From the NCBI RefSeq assembly GCF_000736415.1, contig NZ_CP009043.1, positions 372,001 to 436,000 on the forward strand: 64,000 nt of DNA, given 5' to 3'. Each line of letters starts with the position of its first letter. Within the stretch, counting starts at the first letter, position 1. This document shows, in pieces, positions 32,099-41,900 of this stretch. The stretch comes from Campylobacter iguaniorum. Its GTDB lineage: Bacteria > Campylobacterota > Campylobacteria > Campylobacterales > Campylobacteraceae. The notes under the pieces are model-generated. The model was given only the letters and a program-made list of their open reading frames with translations, had not been told where the DNA came from and did no database searches. Both the position numbers and the translations under genes were made by a program.

Positions 32099-32484
32099 AA
32101 AAACTCACTTATATAAAGAGATGTTTCGCCTAAAAGTGCGTAGGCTTCATCATTTGGATTAAATTTGTCAGCTAAATTCGATGAAAGTGTGATGTCAAAT
32201 TTGATACTATTTATTTCAAGGGTTAAATTTGACACAATAGAGCCACGAATGATGCTAAAAATTTTGACTTTAAAAATATTTCTTGTGCCTAAATTTGAGT
32301 TTAAATTTAACTCACTTAAAAGCAAAATATCACTACTTTTAAAATCAAGCAAGGCACCCCCGCCAGCTTTTATATCTTCGCTTATCTCAAGTCCTAACAT
32401 AAAAACATCGCCTAAATCCGAAGAAAAGGCGATTTGTGTAATGCCATCAATAGTTAAAATATCTTTGATAATGGCTTTAAGCAT
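32095..32484 (-). CDS. Free-standing TOBE/Mop-domain protein of the mod operon
   Basis: A 129-residue protein with two Mop-like (TOBE) repeats, roughly 1-60 and 65-129, each a five-stranded beta domain of the kind that binds molybdate or tungstate. No helix-turn-helix or ATPase is attached. Similar small genes sit in mod operons of C. jejuni. It could buffer molybdate or pass it to cofactor synthesis. It touches modA upstream by one base and overlaps modC by four bases, and so belongs to the transporter operon. Function is inferred from fold and neighbourhood. Confidence 0.72.
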   Translation of the reverse strand: MLKAIIKDILTIDGITQIAFSSDLGDVFMLGLEISEDIKAGGGALLDFKSSDILLLSELNLNSNLGTRNIFKVKIFSIIRGSIVSNLTLEINSIKFDITLSSNLADKFNPNDEAYALLGETSLYISEFL

Positions 32485-33224
32485 TAAAAGTCATATCCAT
32501 ATTTTTGGAATATTGCCTTGCCTTTTTCGCCTAAGATAAAGTCATAGAATTTCTTAGCAAGCTCGTTTTTCTCGCCATTTTTTAAAATAACGATACCTTG
32601 ATCGATAGAAGTGTAAAGTTTGCTATCAAGTAAGACGAAGTCTTTGCCTTCTTTGTATTCGCTCATTTTTGGACTATACATTGAGCTAGCAGCGATAAAT
32701 CCAACATCTCCAGCTTTTAGAGTTTGGCTTAGAGCCTCACCGATACTTCCAGCCTCGATGATTTTGTCTTTTATAGCGTCATAGATACCAGCGTTTTTGA
32801 ATGCTTCTATGCTTGCAGTTCCATAAGGAGCTGTTTTTGGGTTTGCGATGATGATTGTTTTTACTTTCGGATCTTTTAATACCTCTAAGCCCTTGCTTAG
32901 ATCAAATCCACGTACGCTTAGCATAGCAACTTTACCTTTTGCATATATGGCTGCTTCATTCATAGCAAAACCATCTTTATAAAGACCATTTGCAAAATCC
33001 ATATTCGCAGCCATGAATACTTCAAAAGGTGCGCCGTTTTTGACTTGTGCGACTAGCTTTCCACTTGAGCCAAGACTTACGTTTAAATTTGCATCTGGGT
33101 TAAGTTTTTTGAACTCAGCTTTGATATCATCAAATGCGTAAGTTACGTTCGCAGCTGCTGCGATGTTTAGATCAGCACAAAATCCAGCCACTGCTAAAAC
33201 AGCAGCTAAAAAGAACTTTTTCAT
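32484..33224 (-). CDS. modA: Molybdate-binding periplasmic protein ModA
   Basis: A 246-residue periplasmic binding protein with signal peptide (MKKFFLAAVLAVAGFCADL, cleavage near residue 18), and the anion-binding residues in ANVTYAFDDI near 25-34 and SLGSSGKLVAQVKNGAP, where Ser50-Ser51 equivalent positions contact molybdate. The C-terminus follows with YTSIDQGIVILK and a short KYGYDF tail. First structural gene of the transporter; a TATAAT promoter (minus strand, 33262-33257) lies about 33 bases upstream. Selectivity for tungstate cannot be excluded. Confidence 0.93.
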   Translation of the reverse strand: MKKFFLAAVLAVAGFCADLNIAAAANVTYAFDDIKAEFKKLNPDANLNVSLGSSGKLVAQVKNGAPFEVFMAANMDFANGLYKDGFAMNEAAIYAKGKVAMLSVRGFDLSKGLEVLKDPKVKTIIIANPKTAPYGTASIEAFKNAGIYDAIKDKIIEAGSIGEALSQTLKAGDVGFIAASSMYSPKMSEYKEGKDFVLLDSKLYTSIDQGIVILKNGEKNELAKKFYDFILGEKGKAIFQKYGYDF

Positions 33225-33256
33225 ATAAACTCCTATATTGAAAATTTAGATTTTGA

Positions 33257-33262
33257 ATTATA
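33257..33262 (-). promoter_or_regulatory. Predicted -10 box of modA
   Basis: Minus-strand TATAAT (plus-strand ATTATA, 33257-33262), about 33 bases before the modA ATG; AGGAG is the ribosome site. Confidence 0.55.
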
Positions 33263-33284
33263 CCATAAAATATTGATTTTATTG

Positions 33285-33305
33285 ATATAAATTATTTATT
33301 TATAT
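33285..33305 (-). promoter_or_regulatory. Candidate ModE operator upstream of modA
   Basis: Perfect palindrome ATATAAAT (33285-33292) and ATTTATAT (33298-33305) with a 5-base spacer, located 23 bases upstream of the modA -10 box. ModE sites elsewhere are AT-rich palindromes containing TATAT half-sites. Being purely AT in an AT-rich gap, it may be chance. Confidence 0.35.
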
Positions 33306-33364
33306 TTAAATCTTGTAAGGTAAATGGGTGTAGCGAAAAAGATTCGCTACGTTTGTGGTGCGTT

Positions 33365-34153
33365 TTATGCTCCGATTAAGATATTGCTTGCTTTTATGAT
33401 AGCTACTACTTCATCGCCAACGTTTATTTTCATCTCTTGAGCTGATTCGTTTGTGATGATTGCTGATATTTTTTGATGATTGCTAACTTCTATGATAACT
33501 TCAGCATTTACAGCACCAAGTTTTGCTTCTAAAACTTTACCTTTTAGTTGGTTAGCTGCTGAAAGTTTCATGCCTTTTCCATCTTCTTTGCCGATCATTA
33601 CGCTTGGAGCTTTGAATATAAATAAAACTTCTTTGCCGACTTTAAGGTCTAAGTTTTTTTCACTTTCTACTGTGATAGTAGCTCTTAGCTTTTCGCCATT
33701 GCTTAGTTTAGCAGTAACTTCTGAGTTTACTGCACCTGTTTTGATATCTGTGATTTCAACTAATAGTTGATTTCTAGCACTTAGCTTCATATTCATCCTT
33801 TGTAGATGCGTTAGGGCATCTTTGCTTATATCTTTGCTTTTGCAAAGTTCGTCTAAAAATAATTTTTGGGCTTTAAGAATTGCATCGTAAGTATTTATGA
33901 GTCCTTTAGCATAATCGCTTAGTTCGCTACCACTATTTTTTCTATTGCCATTAACTCTTATGATAAGAGGCTCTTTTGATCTATTGTTTAAAAAATCCAA
34001 ACAGTCCCAAGCATTTTTGTACGATATGTCGATAGCAGCCGCAGCTTTTGTTATGCTTTTTGTCTGATCTATAGCTTTTAACAGCTTTATGTGTTTTCCT
34101 AAAACTGCAGTATCGCTATTTAAAAACAGTTCTAAACTAACATCTGCTTTCAT
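33365..34153 (-). CDS. modE: ModE-family molybdate-responsive regulator
   Basis: A 262-residue regulator with an N-terminal LysR-like winged helix (residues 15-90, including ITKAAAAIDISYKNAWDCLDFLNN pattern, here given as ITKAAAAIDISYKNAW) and two tandem Mop/TOBE domains (about 120-185 and 192-260), the classic ModE layout. It should bind molybdate and repress or tune modA-modB. The genes are separated by 140 bases containing the palindrome and promoter of modA, so modE has its own promoter and may act on the intervening region. A leader of about 180 bases separates it from the divergent mlaA gene. Confidence 0.9.
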   Translation of the reverse strand: MKADVSLELFLNSDTAVLGKHIKLLKAIDQTKSITKAAAAIDISYKNAWDCLDFLNNRSKEPLIIRVNGNRKNSGSELSDYAKGLINTYDAILKAQKLFLDELCKSKDISKDALTHLQRMNMKLSARNQLLVEITDIKTGAVNSEVTAKLSNGEKLRATITVESEKNLDLKVGKEVLFIFKAPSVMIGKEDGKGMKLSAANQLKGKVLEAKLGAVNAEVIIEVSNHQKISAIITNESAQEMKINVGDEVVAIIKASNILIGA

Positions 34154-34335
34154 GTACTTCCTTTATATACTCAAATTTACTTTCAGTGTCTGTAGTATAT
34201 ATCTATTTTTTGAATAAATTTTAAACTATCCAAATGCTAAATTTATATAAAAAGACTAAAAATAATAATTTATAATATATAAAGGTAAAGTCATGTAAAA
34301 TTTAAAGCTTTAGAGTATAAATTTACGGAGATTGC

Positions 34336-35055
34336 ATGAAAAAAGTGATTATAGCAGTTTTATTTTGTTCTATTTTGGGTGCAAATGAAACCGATATTTC
34401 ATCGTTTGATGACGAATTTAGCGATAAACCGATCTTTGATCCGCTAAGTGGATACAATAGAGTGATGACAGATGTAAATGATTTTATGTATAGAAATATG
34501 TTTACTCCTGTGTTTAAGGGTTATGATTATATTATGCCAGATGAGGGACAAACTGCGATTTCAAACTTTTTTGATAATATTTTATTTCCTATAAGATTTA
34601 TAAATAACTTATTGCAATTCAAATTTGCAAATGCTGGTGAAGAAACTCTTAGATTTATCGCAAATACGGTAGTTGGATTTGGTGGCATAAGTGACGTGGC
34701 TACGAATGTTTATGGATTAAAAAAACACGATGAAGACTTCGGGCAAACTCTTGGATATTGGGGCGTTGGAAGTGGATTTCCAGTAGTTATCCCTATCCTT
34801 GGACAATCAAATTTAAGAGATATTGCTGGGCTTGGTGGGGATTATTTTATAAATCCACTTAGTTATAGCAATGATGTTTGGGCTAGAGATAGTAAATTTT
34901 TTGATCTAAATTTAGCTATAAAAACAGAGCAAATGATAAACGAAAACTCACTAGATCCAGAAAAATATCAAAAAGCAACTTCTGGAGCTGTGGATTTATA
35001 TACATTTATAAAAAATGCCTACGAGCAAAGAAGAAACGCACTAATCAAGGAGTAA
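34336..35055 (+). CDS. mlaA: MlaA (VacJ)-like outer-membrane lipid transport protein
   Basis: A 239-residue exported protein of the MlaA family, which with MlaC shuttles phospholipids out of the outer leaflet. The family motif DPLSGYNRVMTDVND near residues 35-49 and GGISDVATNVYGLKKHDEDFGQTLGYWG near 116-143 (given here as GGISDVATNVYGLKKH) are clear, as is NPLSY near 177. Unlike E. coli MlaA, the signal MKKVIIAVLFCSILGANE has no proper lipobox Cys at its end (the only Cys is in mid-signal), so it may be a soluble or differently anchored form. Followed after two bases by mlaC and then an RND exporter; C. jejuni Cj1371-1373 show the same set. Confidence 0.88.
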   Translation: MKKVIIAVLFCSILGANETDISSFDDEFSDKPIFDPLSGYNRVMTDVNDFMYRNMFTPVFKGYDYIMPDEGQTAISNFFDNILFPIRFINNLLQFKFANAGEETLRFIANTVVGFGGISDVATNVYGLKKHDEDFGQTLGYWGVGSGFPVVIPILGQSNLRDIAGLGGDYFINPLSYSNDVWARDSKFFDLNLAIKTEQMINENSLDPEKYQKATSGAVDLYTFIKNAYEQRRNALIKE

Positions 35056-35057
35056 AT

Positions 35058-35651
35058 TTGAAAAAGTTAATACTATTTTTATCTATTTTTAGCCTATCTT
35101 TTGGGCTTGAGCTTGCTAGCATTGAGCCGGTTATGAAAGAAAATCTTAAAACTGCTATCAGCATCGTGAGTGATAAATCGCTAAATGATATGCAAAAGTC
35201 TAACAAGTTATTTGATATGTTTGATTCGTATTTTGATTATACTTTGATGGCAAAACTTGCATTATCTAAGCATTATAAGGCGTTAAACGATGAAGAGCGA
35301 GCTAAATTTACCAAGACTTTTGAAGCCAGACTTAAAAAATCTTTCACAGATAAACTATCTCTATACACAAACGAGCAAATAGTTATAAAAGACGCGACTA
35401 TTCCAAATCCAAGTAGGTATTTTGTAAATGCTGCTATCATTAGCGGCGCTGACACTTATAGCTTGGTTTTTAAATTTTACAAAGCCAAAGACAATGACTT
35501 TTTGATCTATGATGTTGATATACTCGGCGTTAGCGTGATACAGACCTATAGATCACAGTTTGATGATTTGAGTGGTAAGGTTGATTTTAATGAAATTTTA
35601 AAACGCTTGGAAGTGACAAATTTGCCAGATGACAACAAAAAAGCAAAATGA
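35058..35651 (+). CDS. mlaC: MlaC-like periplasmic phospholipid carrier
   Basis: A 197-residue protein with signal peptide (MKKLILFLSIFSLSFGLEL) and the Tol-Tol-Ttg2/MlaC domain: FDYTLMAKLALSKHYKAL near 58-75, SRYFVNAAIISGADTYSL near 112-130, YDVDILGVSVIQTYRSQF near 155-172. It would carry phospholipid between MlaA and an inner-membrane partner. Here the partner seems to be the RND-type protein encoded next, since no mlaFEDB genes are adjacent. The stop overlaps the next gene's ATG by four bases. Confidence 0.85.
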   Translation: MKKLILFLSIFSLSFGLELASIEPVMKENLKTAISIVSDKSLNDMQKSNKLFDMFDSYFDYTLMAKLALSKHYKALNDEERAKFTKTFEARLKKSFTDKLSLYTNEQIVIKDATIPNPSRYFVNAAIISGADTYSLVFKFYKAKDNDFLIYDVDILGVSVIQTYRSQFDDLSGKVDFNEILKRLEVTNLPDDNKKAK

Positions 35652-38113
35652 ATAAAATATTCAAATTTATAGTAAATTTCCCAAAATTAGTTCTGCTTGT
35701 TAGTGTTATTTTATGCTTAATTTTTGGGATGTTTTCTACTAAATTACAAATCGATGCTTCTACCCAAACACTGCTTTTAGATAATGATAAAGAGCTTGGG
35801 ATCTGGAGAGAAATCTCAAAAAGATATGAAACGCCAAATTTTTTAGTCGTTGCATATACTCCAAACCAAGATCTGCTATCTTCAAAAACACTTGATAAAA
35901 TAGCTAAAATTTCTAATGAACTTGAAAAAATAGATGGCGTAAAAAGTGTTCTTTCTATTTTAAATGTTCCACTTTTGCAAAACGCAGATATTCCAGTAAG
36001 CGAGCTGGTCAAACACGTCCCGACTCTTATGGACAAAGACGCAAATTTAAGCGCAGCAAAAGACGAGTTTCTCTCAAGTCCGCTTTATAAAAATAGCCTT
36101 GTGAGTGGGGATTTTAAAACCACTTCTATAGTGATAAATTTAGAACCAAATGAAAAATACGACGCATTCATCGAAAAAAGAGATCTGCTAAAAAGCCTAG
36201 AGCAAAATAAAACCATAACCCAAAATCAAAAAATTGAGCTTGAAGCTTTGGACGTTCAATTCAAGCTTTACAGAGATGAGCTTCGTATAAAAGAGCATGA
36301 AAATATAGAACAAATCAGGGCAGTTATAAGCCAAAATAGAGGCGATGAAAGGCTGTTTTTAGGCGGAATAAATATGATCGCTGATGATATGATAGGCTTT
36401 GTCAAAAATGATCTTTTGGTTTATGGAGTTAGCGTTTTAATCCTTCTTATGCTTTGTTTGTGGCTATTTTTTAGACAGATTAGATTTGTCTTTTTGCCTA
36501 TTTTTATCTGTATTTTATCTGTGATTTTGGCAAGTGGAGTTTATGGGCTTTTGGGATTTGAGATAACTGTGATTAGTTCAAATTATATCGCGCTTCAGCT
36601 CATCATCACGATTTCAGTTGTAATTCACTTGATAACTGGATATAGAGAGCTTTATATTTTGCATCCAAATTATACGCAAAAACAGCTTGTTTATCTGGCT
36701 TTAAAATCACGTGCAAATCCATGCTTTTTTGCTATTTTTACCACTGTTATTGGCTTTGTTTCGCTTTGTTTGAGTGATATAAAGCCGATCATTATGCTTG
36801 GGCTTATGATGAGTGGTGGGATTAGTATATCTCTAGTCGTGGCGTTTGTGGTGTTTGGATCTTTGCTTGTTTTACTAAATAAAAAAGAGCCAAAAAGAAG
36901 CTTTGAAAATAGCTTTAAATTTACCCATTGGTGTGCAAAATTAGCCATAAATAGACGACAAATCATCTATATTGTTAGTATTTTTATATTTATTGGTGGG
37001 ATTTATGGTATATCAAAACTAAGAGTTGAAAATAGTTTTATAGGATATTTCAAATCAAGTACTGAAATTTACAAAGGAATGGAAGTCATAGACAAAAGTC
37101 TTGGTGGAACCGTGCCGCTTGATGTGACTATCAAATTTAAAGATACTAAAAGCAATGAAGTAGCGACAAAAGATGAGTTTTTGAGTGAATTTGAGAGCGA
37201 ATTTAGCCAAAACGAATCAGATCCGCGCTATTGGTTTTCAACTTATAAAATGGATGTAGTAAAAAAAGTTACTAGATTTTTAGAAGATAGAGAGTTTGTA
37301 GGGAATGTAAGCTCTCTTGGAACTCTTTTAGAGGTTGGCAAAGCCTTAAATAAGGGAAATGAGCTTGATTCTTTGAGCCTTGCTATACTTTACAACGGAC
37401 TTCCAGATGAGTATAAAAAGATTCTTTTGTCGCCTTATGTAAGCATAGAAGATAGTGAAGTTCATTTCGTGATTAGAACCATAGATAGCGATGAGAGGCT
37501 AAGGCGTGATGAGTTTATCAAAACGCTTCAAACAGACCTTAATGAGCTTTTGGCAGATGATAATGTAGAAGCTAGAGTTAGTGGAGTTATGGTGCTTTAT
37601 AACAATATGCTTCAAAGCCTTATTAGCTCGCAAGTTGATACATTTGGTTTTGTTGTTTTAGCTCTTTTTATTGTATTTATTTTTATATTTAAAAGCGTTA
37701 AACTAGCCGTTATTGGCATTGTTGCAAATTTAGTCCCGCTTTGCGCTGTTTTTGGGATCATGGGAATGGCTGGAATCCCGCTTGATATAATGAGTATCAC
37801 AATAGCTGCAATCAGCCTTGGTATCGGCGTGGACGACATAATCCACTATATACATAGATATAATCTTGAAATCAAATCCAAAGATAAAATAAGAGCTATT
37901 CGCTCAAGCCATTCTAGCATAGGATATGCTATGTATTACACATCTTTTGCGGTATTTTTGGGCTTTAGTGTTATGAGTTTTAGTAACTTTTGGCCGACTA
38001 TATATTTTGGTATATTGACTGATCTTGTTATGGCTATGATGCTTTTAGGAGCTTTGCTTCTTTTGCCGGCTCTTATTTTGTCATTTTATTCGACAACTTG
38101 TAAAAAAGAGTAA
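35648..38113 (+). CDS. MMPL/RND-family lipid exporter
   Basis: An 821-residue RND-type membrane protein with a first membrane span near 11-30, a large periplasmic loop, then five spans near 258-415, a second loop, and five more spans near 675-815, the duplicated layout of MMPL/HpnN transporters. SISLGIGVDDIIHYIHRY near 715 is the conserved span with charged residues thought to relay protons, with a matching ASGVYG-type segment in the first half. Its position behind mlaA and mlaC suggests export or return of phospholipids across the periplasm, in place of the MlaFEDB ABC transporter. It overlaps the convergent BON gene by 28 bases at its 3' end. Confidence 0.87.
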   Translation: MNKIFKFIVNFPKLVLLVSVILCLIFGMFSTKLQIDASTQTLLLDNDKELGIWREISKRYETPNFLVVAYTPNQDLLSSKTLDKIAKISNELEKIDGVKSVLSILNVPLLQNADIPVSELVKHVPTLMDKDANLSAAKDEFLSSPLYKNSLVSGDFKTTSIVINLEPNEKYDAFIEKRDLLKSLEQNKTITQNQKIELEALDVQFKLYRDELRIKEHENIEQIRAVISQNRGDERLFLGGINMIADDMIGFVKNDLLVYGVSVLILLMLCLWLFFRQIRFVFLPIFICILSVILASGVYGLLGFEITVISSNYIALQLIITISVVIHLITGYRELYILHPNYTQKQLVYLALKSRANPCFFAIFTTVIGFVSLCLSDIKPIIMLGLMMSGGISISLVVAFVVFGSLLVLLNKKEPKRSFENSFKFTHWCAKLAINRRQIIYIVSIFIFIGGIYGISKLRVENSFIGYFKSSTEIYKGMEVIDKSLGGTVPLDVTIKFKDTKSNEVATKDEFLSEFESEFSQNESDPRYWFSTYKMDVVKKVTRFLEDREFVGNVSSLGTLLEVGKALNKGNELDSLSLAILYNGLPDEYKKILLSPYVSIEDSEVHFVIRTIDSDERLRRDEFIKTLQTDLNELLADDNVEARVSGVMVLYNNMLQSLISSQVDTFGFVVLALFIVFIFIFKSVKLAVIGIVANLVPLCAVFGIMGMAGIPLDIMSITIAAISLGIGVDDIIHYIHRYNLEIKSKDKIRAIRSSHSSIGYAMYYTSFAVFLGFSVMSFSNFWPTIYFGILTDLVMAMMLLGALLLLPALILSFYSTTCKKE

Positions 38114-38661
38114 ATATCTCTTACGTTTGGCGTATGGGCTGCGTACCAGATAGCTCTTTTTTCTTGCTCTATTTTATGAACTACTCCGCTAAAGATAACG
38201 TCGCATTGCACCACGCTTACACCGATATTTGTGCTATTTATGAGGCTATCAGATATAAGCTCTTTTTTTAAGTTTGCTAATATGGCAAGCTCATCAGAGC
38301 TGGCGCAAATCCTATCTTTTTTGTATTTTATATATGTTTTTATCTTTTTTACTTCGTATGTGTTTTTTGCTAGCTCGACTAATTCTAGTTTTTGGGCTTC
38401 ATTTTCTACTTCGCCTATTAGTAAAACTTCTCCCCAAAACGATTCTACATCAATGTCGAAATTGCTTAGATTTTTTGAATTTACGATTTTTGTTTGGATT
38501 TTTGTTTTTATGATTTTATCTTTGAGGATAGAATAAATTCCTCTTTCATCATTTGATAGGCTATATGCACTATAAACTGTGTTTGCATTCATTCCAGCTG
38601 CTACGCCGATACAGCCACAAAACATAAAAGCCAGCAAGGTCAAAAATATAATTTTTTTCAT
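38086..38661 (-). CDS. BON-domain lipoprotein
   Basis: A 191-residue protein with a lipoprotein-like signal ending FCGC (Cys17; the -3 residue is Phe, less usual) and two BON repeats, about 50-110 and 125-188. The BON signatures VLLIGEVENEAQKLELVELAKN and VIFSGVVHKIEQEKRAIW, shortened here as VLLIGEVENEAQK and VIFSGVVHKIEQEK, are typical of DolP/OsmY-type lipid-associated proteins at the outer membrane. This fits beside the Mla-type lipid transport genes. It overlaps tail-to-tail with the RND gene for 28 bases. Confidence 0.85.
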   Translation of the reverse strand: MKKIIFLTLLAFMFCGCIGVAAGMNANTVYSAYSLSNDERGIYSILKDKIIKTKIQTKIVNSKNLSNFDIDVESFWGEVLLIGEVENEAQKLELVELAKNTYEVKKIKTYIKYKKDRICASSDELAILANLKKELISDSLINSTNIGVSVVQCDVIFSGVVHKIEQEKRAIWYAAHTPNVRDIYSFLQVVE

Positions 38662-38794
38662 TTTGGTTATTTATGTAAAATTTGAGTTTTGTTTATTGTA
38701 ACCAAGAGGAGCTTAAAACTTAGAATTTGGGCTATATTCAACTTGAATTTATATAAAATTTGTTAGAATCTTAACTTAGTATTTTGTTTTTATT

Positions 38795-38892
38795 GGAGAG
38801 TAAAACGACCTGGTGGCGTTCTAGGACTTCAAATCCTGTGGCGGGGCGGTTGACCGTTTCGCGGGGTGTTCGATTCACTCACTCTCTCGCCA
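38795..38892 (+). tRNA. selC: tRNA-Sec (anticodon TCA)
   Basis: A 98-base gene ending GCCA. The anticodon loop CTTCAAA holds TCA between TAGGA and TCCTG stems; a long extra arm (GGCGGGGCGGTTGACCGTTTCGCGGGG region) and a T loop GTTCGATTC follow, the tRNA-Sec architecture. The acceptor GGAGAGT pairs with ACTCTCT; the base next to the discriminator is unpaired in my fold, so the 5' end may be off by one. It supports selenoprotein synthesis, of which formate dehydrogenase is the usual user. Confidence 0.88.
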
Positions 38893-38928
38893 AATGATTT
38901 TGTAAGTAATTTTTATAGGTAAGGTTTT

Positions 38929-41900
38929 ATGAAAGTTGATAAGATCCGCGATTCGTTTTCTTCTGGTCTTTTAAAAAGAGCCTACCTAATCTCTATAATA
39001 TCTATATTTGCTATAGTTTTTTTACTCTTTTTTGTATTTTCAAGCAAGGTAGAAAAGCTAGAAGATGAGCTAAAAGCAAATAATTTATACTATATGACAA
39101 ATGTCATAAATCAGATAAATTACGTATATCATGATCTATCAGTTATTTCTCAAGAGGATTTGTTGGCTTATAAATTTGAAGAGATAGTAGCTAAAAACGG
39201 TGCTGTGATGTCTATATATCTCATAAATGATAAGCTTGATATTTTGGCTTCCATAAACCATTCTGGAAACAAACTAGATAAATTCCAAATCGAACATCAT
39301 AAAAAAGAATTTGAGAGCAAAGACACTTTTATATCTAAATTTTATTATTACAATGATGATATAAGCTTTTATATTTATATCCCTACTACAAATAATAAAG
39401 CATTTATAGTCGAAATGGATGCCAAAGAACTTGTCAAAAATATGCTTGCATACTCGAAGCGAAAAAACGGATTTTTGATAGATAGCGATGGATTTATGCT
39501 TCCTGGAGATAAGGGCTATAGCGTATATGACGACTTTGATTTGGATATTTTATGGAAAACAACAAAACATAGCATAGCCATAACCACAAAAAATGATCGC
39601 TTTTGCTTTTATCATATATATTTTAATGAAGCTTTAAATTTAGGAATTGTTTCTAGAAAGTCGGTTTTTGAGTTTTTTAGCACTGATTTAGCGTTGATAA
39701 CTTGCTTGTTTTTGATTTTGGCTTTGGTGTGTTTTATAGTTTTGGATCTATTTTTGTTTTTCAAATACAGGATTATCGCTCAAGTCGATGGGCTTCAAAA
39801 GCTACTAAATGGGCTAAAAATAGGAGAAATCCCAGCAAAGGTCATCAACTACGACCAAAAATTTTCAAATATAAGCAATAATATTTTAAATTTATATCTA
39901 AATCAAGTTATAGCGAAAAATGATCTAAGAGATTATAAAGGTCAATACTCTTTAATCTTCCAAAAAAGCAATATCAATATACTTTTTGTCGATGCAAAAA
40001 ATGGAAATATTATAGATGCCAGCCAAGCAGCCATTGACTTTTATGGATATGAAAAAACAGAACTTATAGCTATGAATATCTTTGACTTGCAAATCACAAA
40101 TCAATATGATGAATCGTACAATAAAATTTCATCAGTTTATGGATGTGATAGCATTGTTTGCAATCATAGATTGTCAAATGGAGATATTAGAATAGTTAGA
40201 ATTTCTAGCACTATCATTACTACAAATTTTAACAGTTTTTACTTTATGATCGTTTGGGATATAACAGATGAGCAAAAGAAAATAGACAATATCAATAGCG
40301 AAAAAGTATTTTTGGAGTTAAGTCCGATTTTGATAGTGTCATTTGAGCTAGATGATATCTGGAAAGTAGTGCAGATCTCAAACAACGTCCAAAGCATACT
40401 TGGATACAAACTTGAAGATATTTTGCTTACTAAATTTAGCTTTAAAACCTTAATACATGATGATGATATATCTGCTATATTAAGAGATGTTACGCATAGG
40501 GCTAAGCTTGTGGGGACTTCTTATGAGAGCGATACTGAGTTTGATAGGTTGTGCCGTGTTAAGATGGCAAATGGTAAATTTGAGTGGTTTAAGATATTTA
40601 TCAAAATATTTAAAACCGAGACTTCTACGACAGCTACTATTTTTATGTTTAAAAATACAGAGCAAAAGGTCATGGAAGACATCTATAAAGAAAGAATCAA
40701 CAAATACCAAAATCTACTTCTAAGTACATCTTCAATGCCTTGGGATTATGACTGCAAGACTCAAATTTTGACATTTTCACATAGTCTTGCTTTGCTTCTT
40801 GGATATGATGGTTTAAATGAGCTTGGAGTTGTTACTTATCCAAATTTATCAAAAGTTATACACAAAAATGATTTGATAAAACTAGATAATGCCTATGAAA
40901 GTTATGTAAATGGACTGAGTGATAACTTTTTTGTGGAGCTTAGATTTATCAAAAAAGACGGAGAGCCAATCTGGATACAGATAAAAGGAAGAGCGATATC
41001 TAAAGACATAAATGGTGTACCTGTGCAGCTTTGTGGTATGTTAGAAGATATCAGCAAAAAAATTGAATCAAGATCTCAGATAAAACTCATCGCAAATATC
41101 TTTTCATACGCAAGAGAAGGTATAGTTATAACCGCTTTGGATGGAACAATTATAGATATAAATGATTCATTTACTCATATAACTGGATATGCCAAAGAAG
41201 ATGTCGTAGGCAGAACCCCAAGCATACTAAAATCAAATAGGCACGATGGTGCTTTTTATAAAAAAATGTGGGATGATATCCAAGATATTGGTTTTTGGCA
41301 TGGTGAAATTTGGAATAGAAGAAAAAATGGAGAGATATATCCAGAAATACTAACTATAAGTTCTGTAAGAGGCGAAGATGACGAGCCATTGCACTATATA
41401 GCGATATTTTCAGATATGACTAGAAGCAAAGACAATGAAGAAAAACTAAGAAAAATAGCCCATTACGATACGCTTACAAAGGTGCCAAATAGATTTTTGG
41501 CATTAGAATATTTAAAAGATTTTATGGATAACGCAGACAAAACTCAGCGTAAATTTGCTTTAGCTTACATAGATCTTGATGGATTTAAAATAGCAAACGA
41601 TATTTACGGTCATCACTGTGGCGATGCCGTGCTTGTCAAGATGACAAATTTCATTAAAGATGCATTAAGACCTAATGATATATTGGCTAGATTTGGTGGA
41701 GATGAGTTTGTCATCATCATAAATGACGTGGAAAACCAAGCAGAATTTACTAGCCTACTAGATTCTATTATAATTGCTGCTAGCAATGAAATAGTAGTAG
41801 GCAGCAATAAAATCGCACTGAGTGCTAGCATGGGCGTGACCATTTATCCTCAAACAACAAATCTTAGTATAAATGACTTATTAAAGCAAGCAGATTGGGC

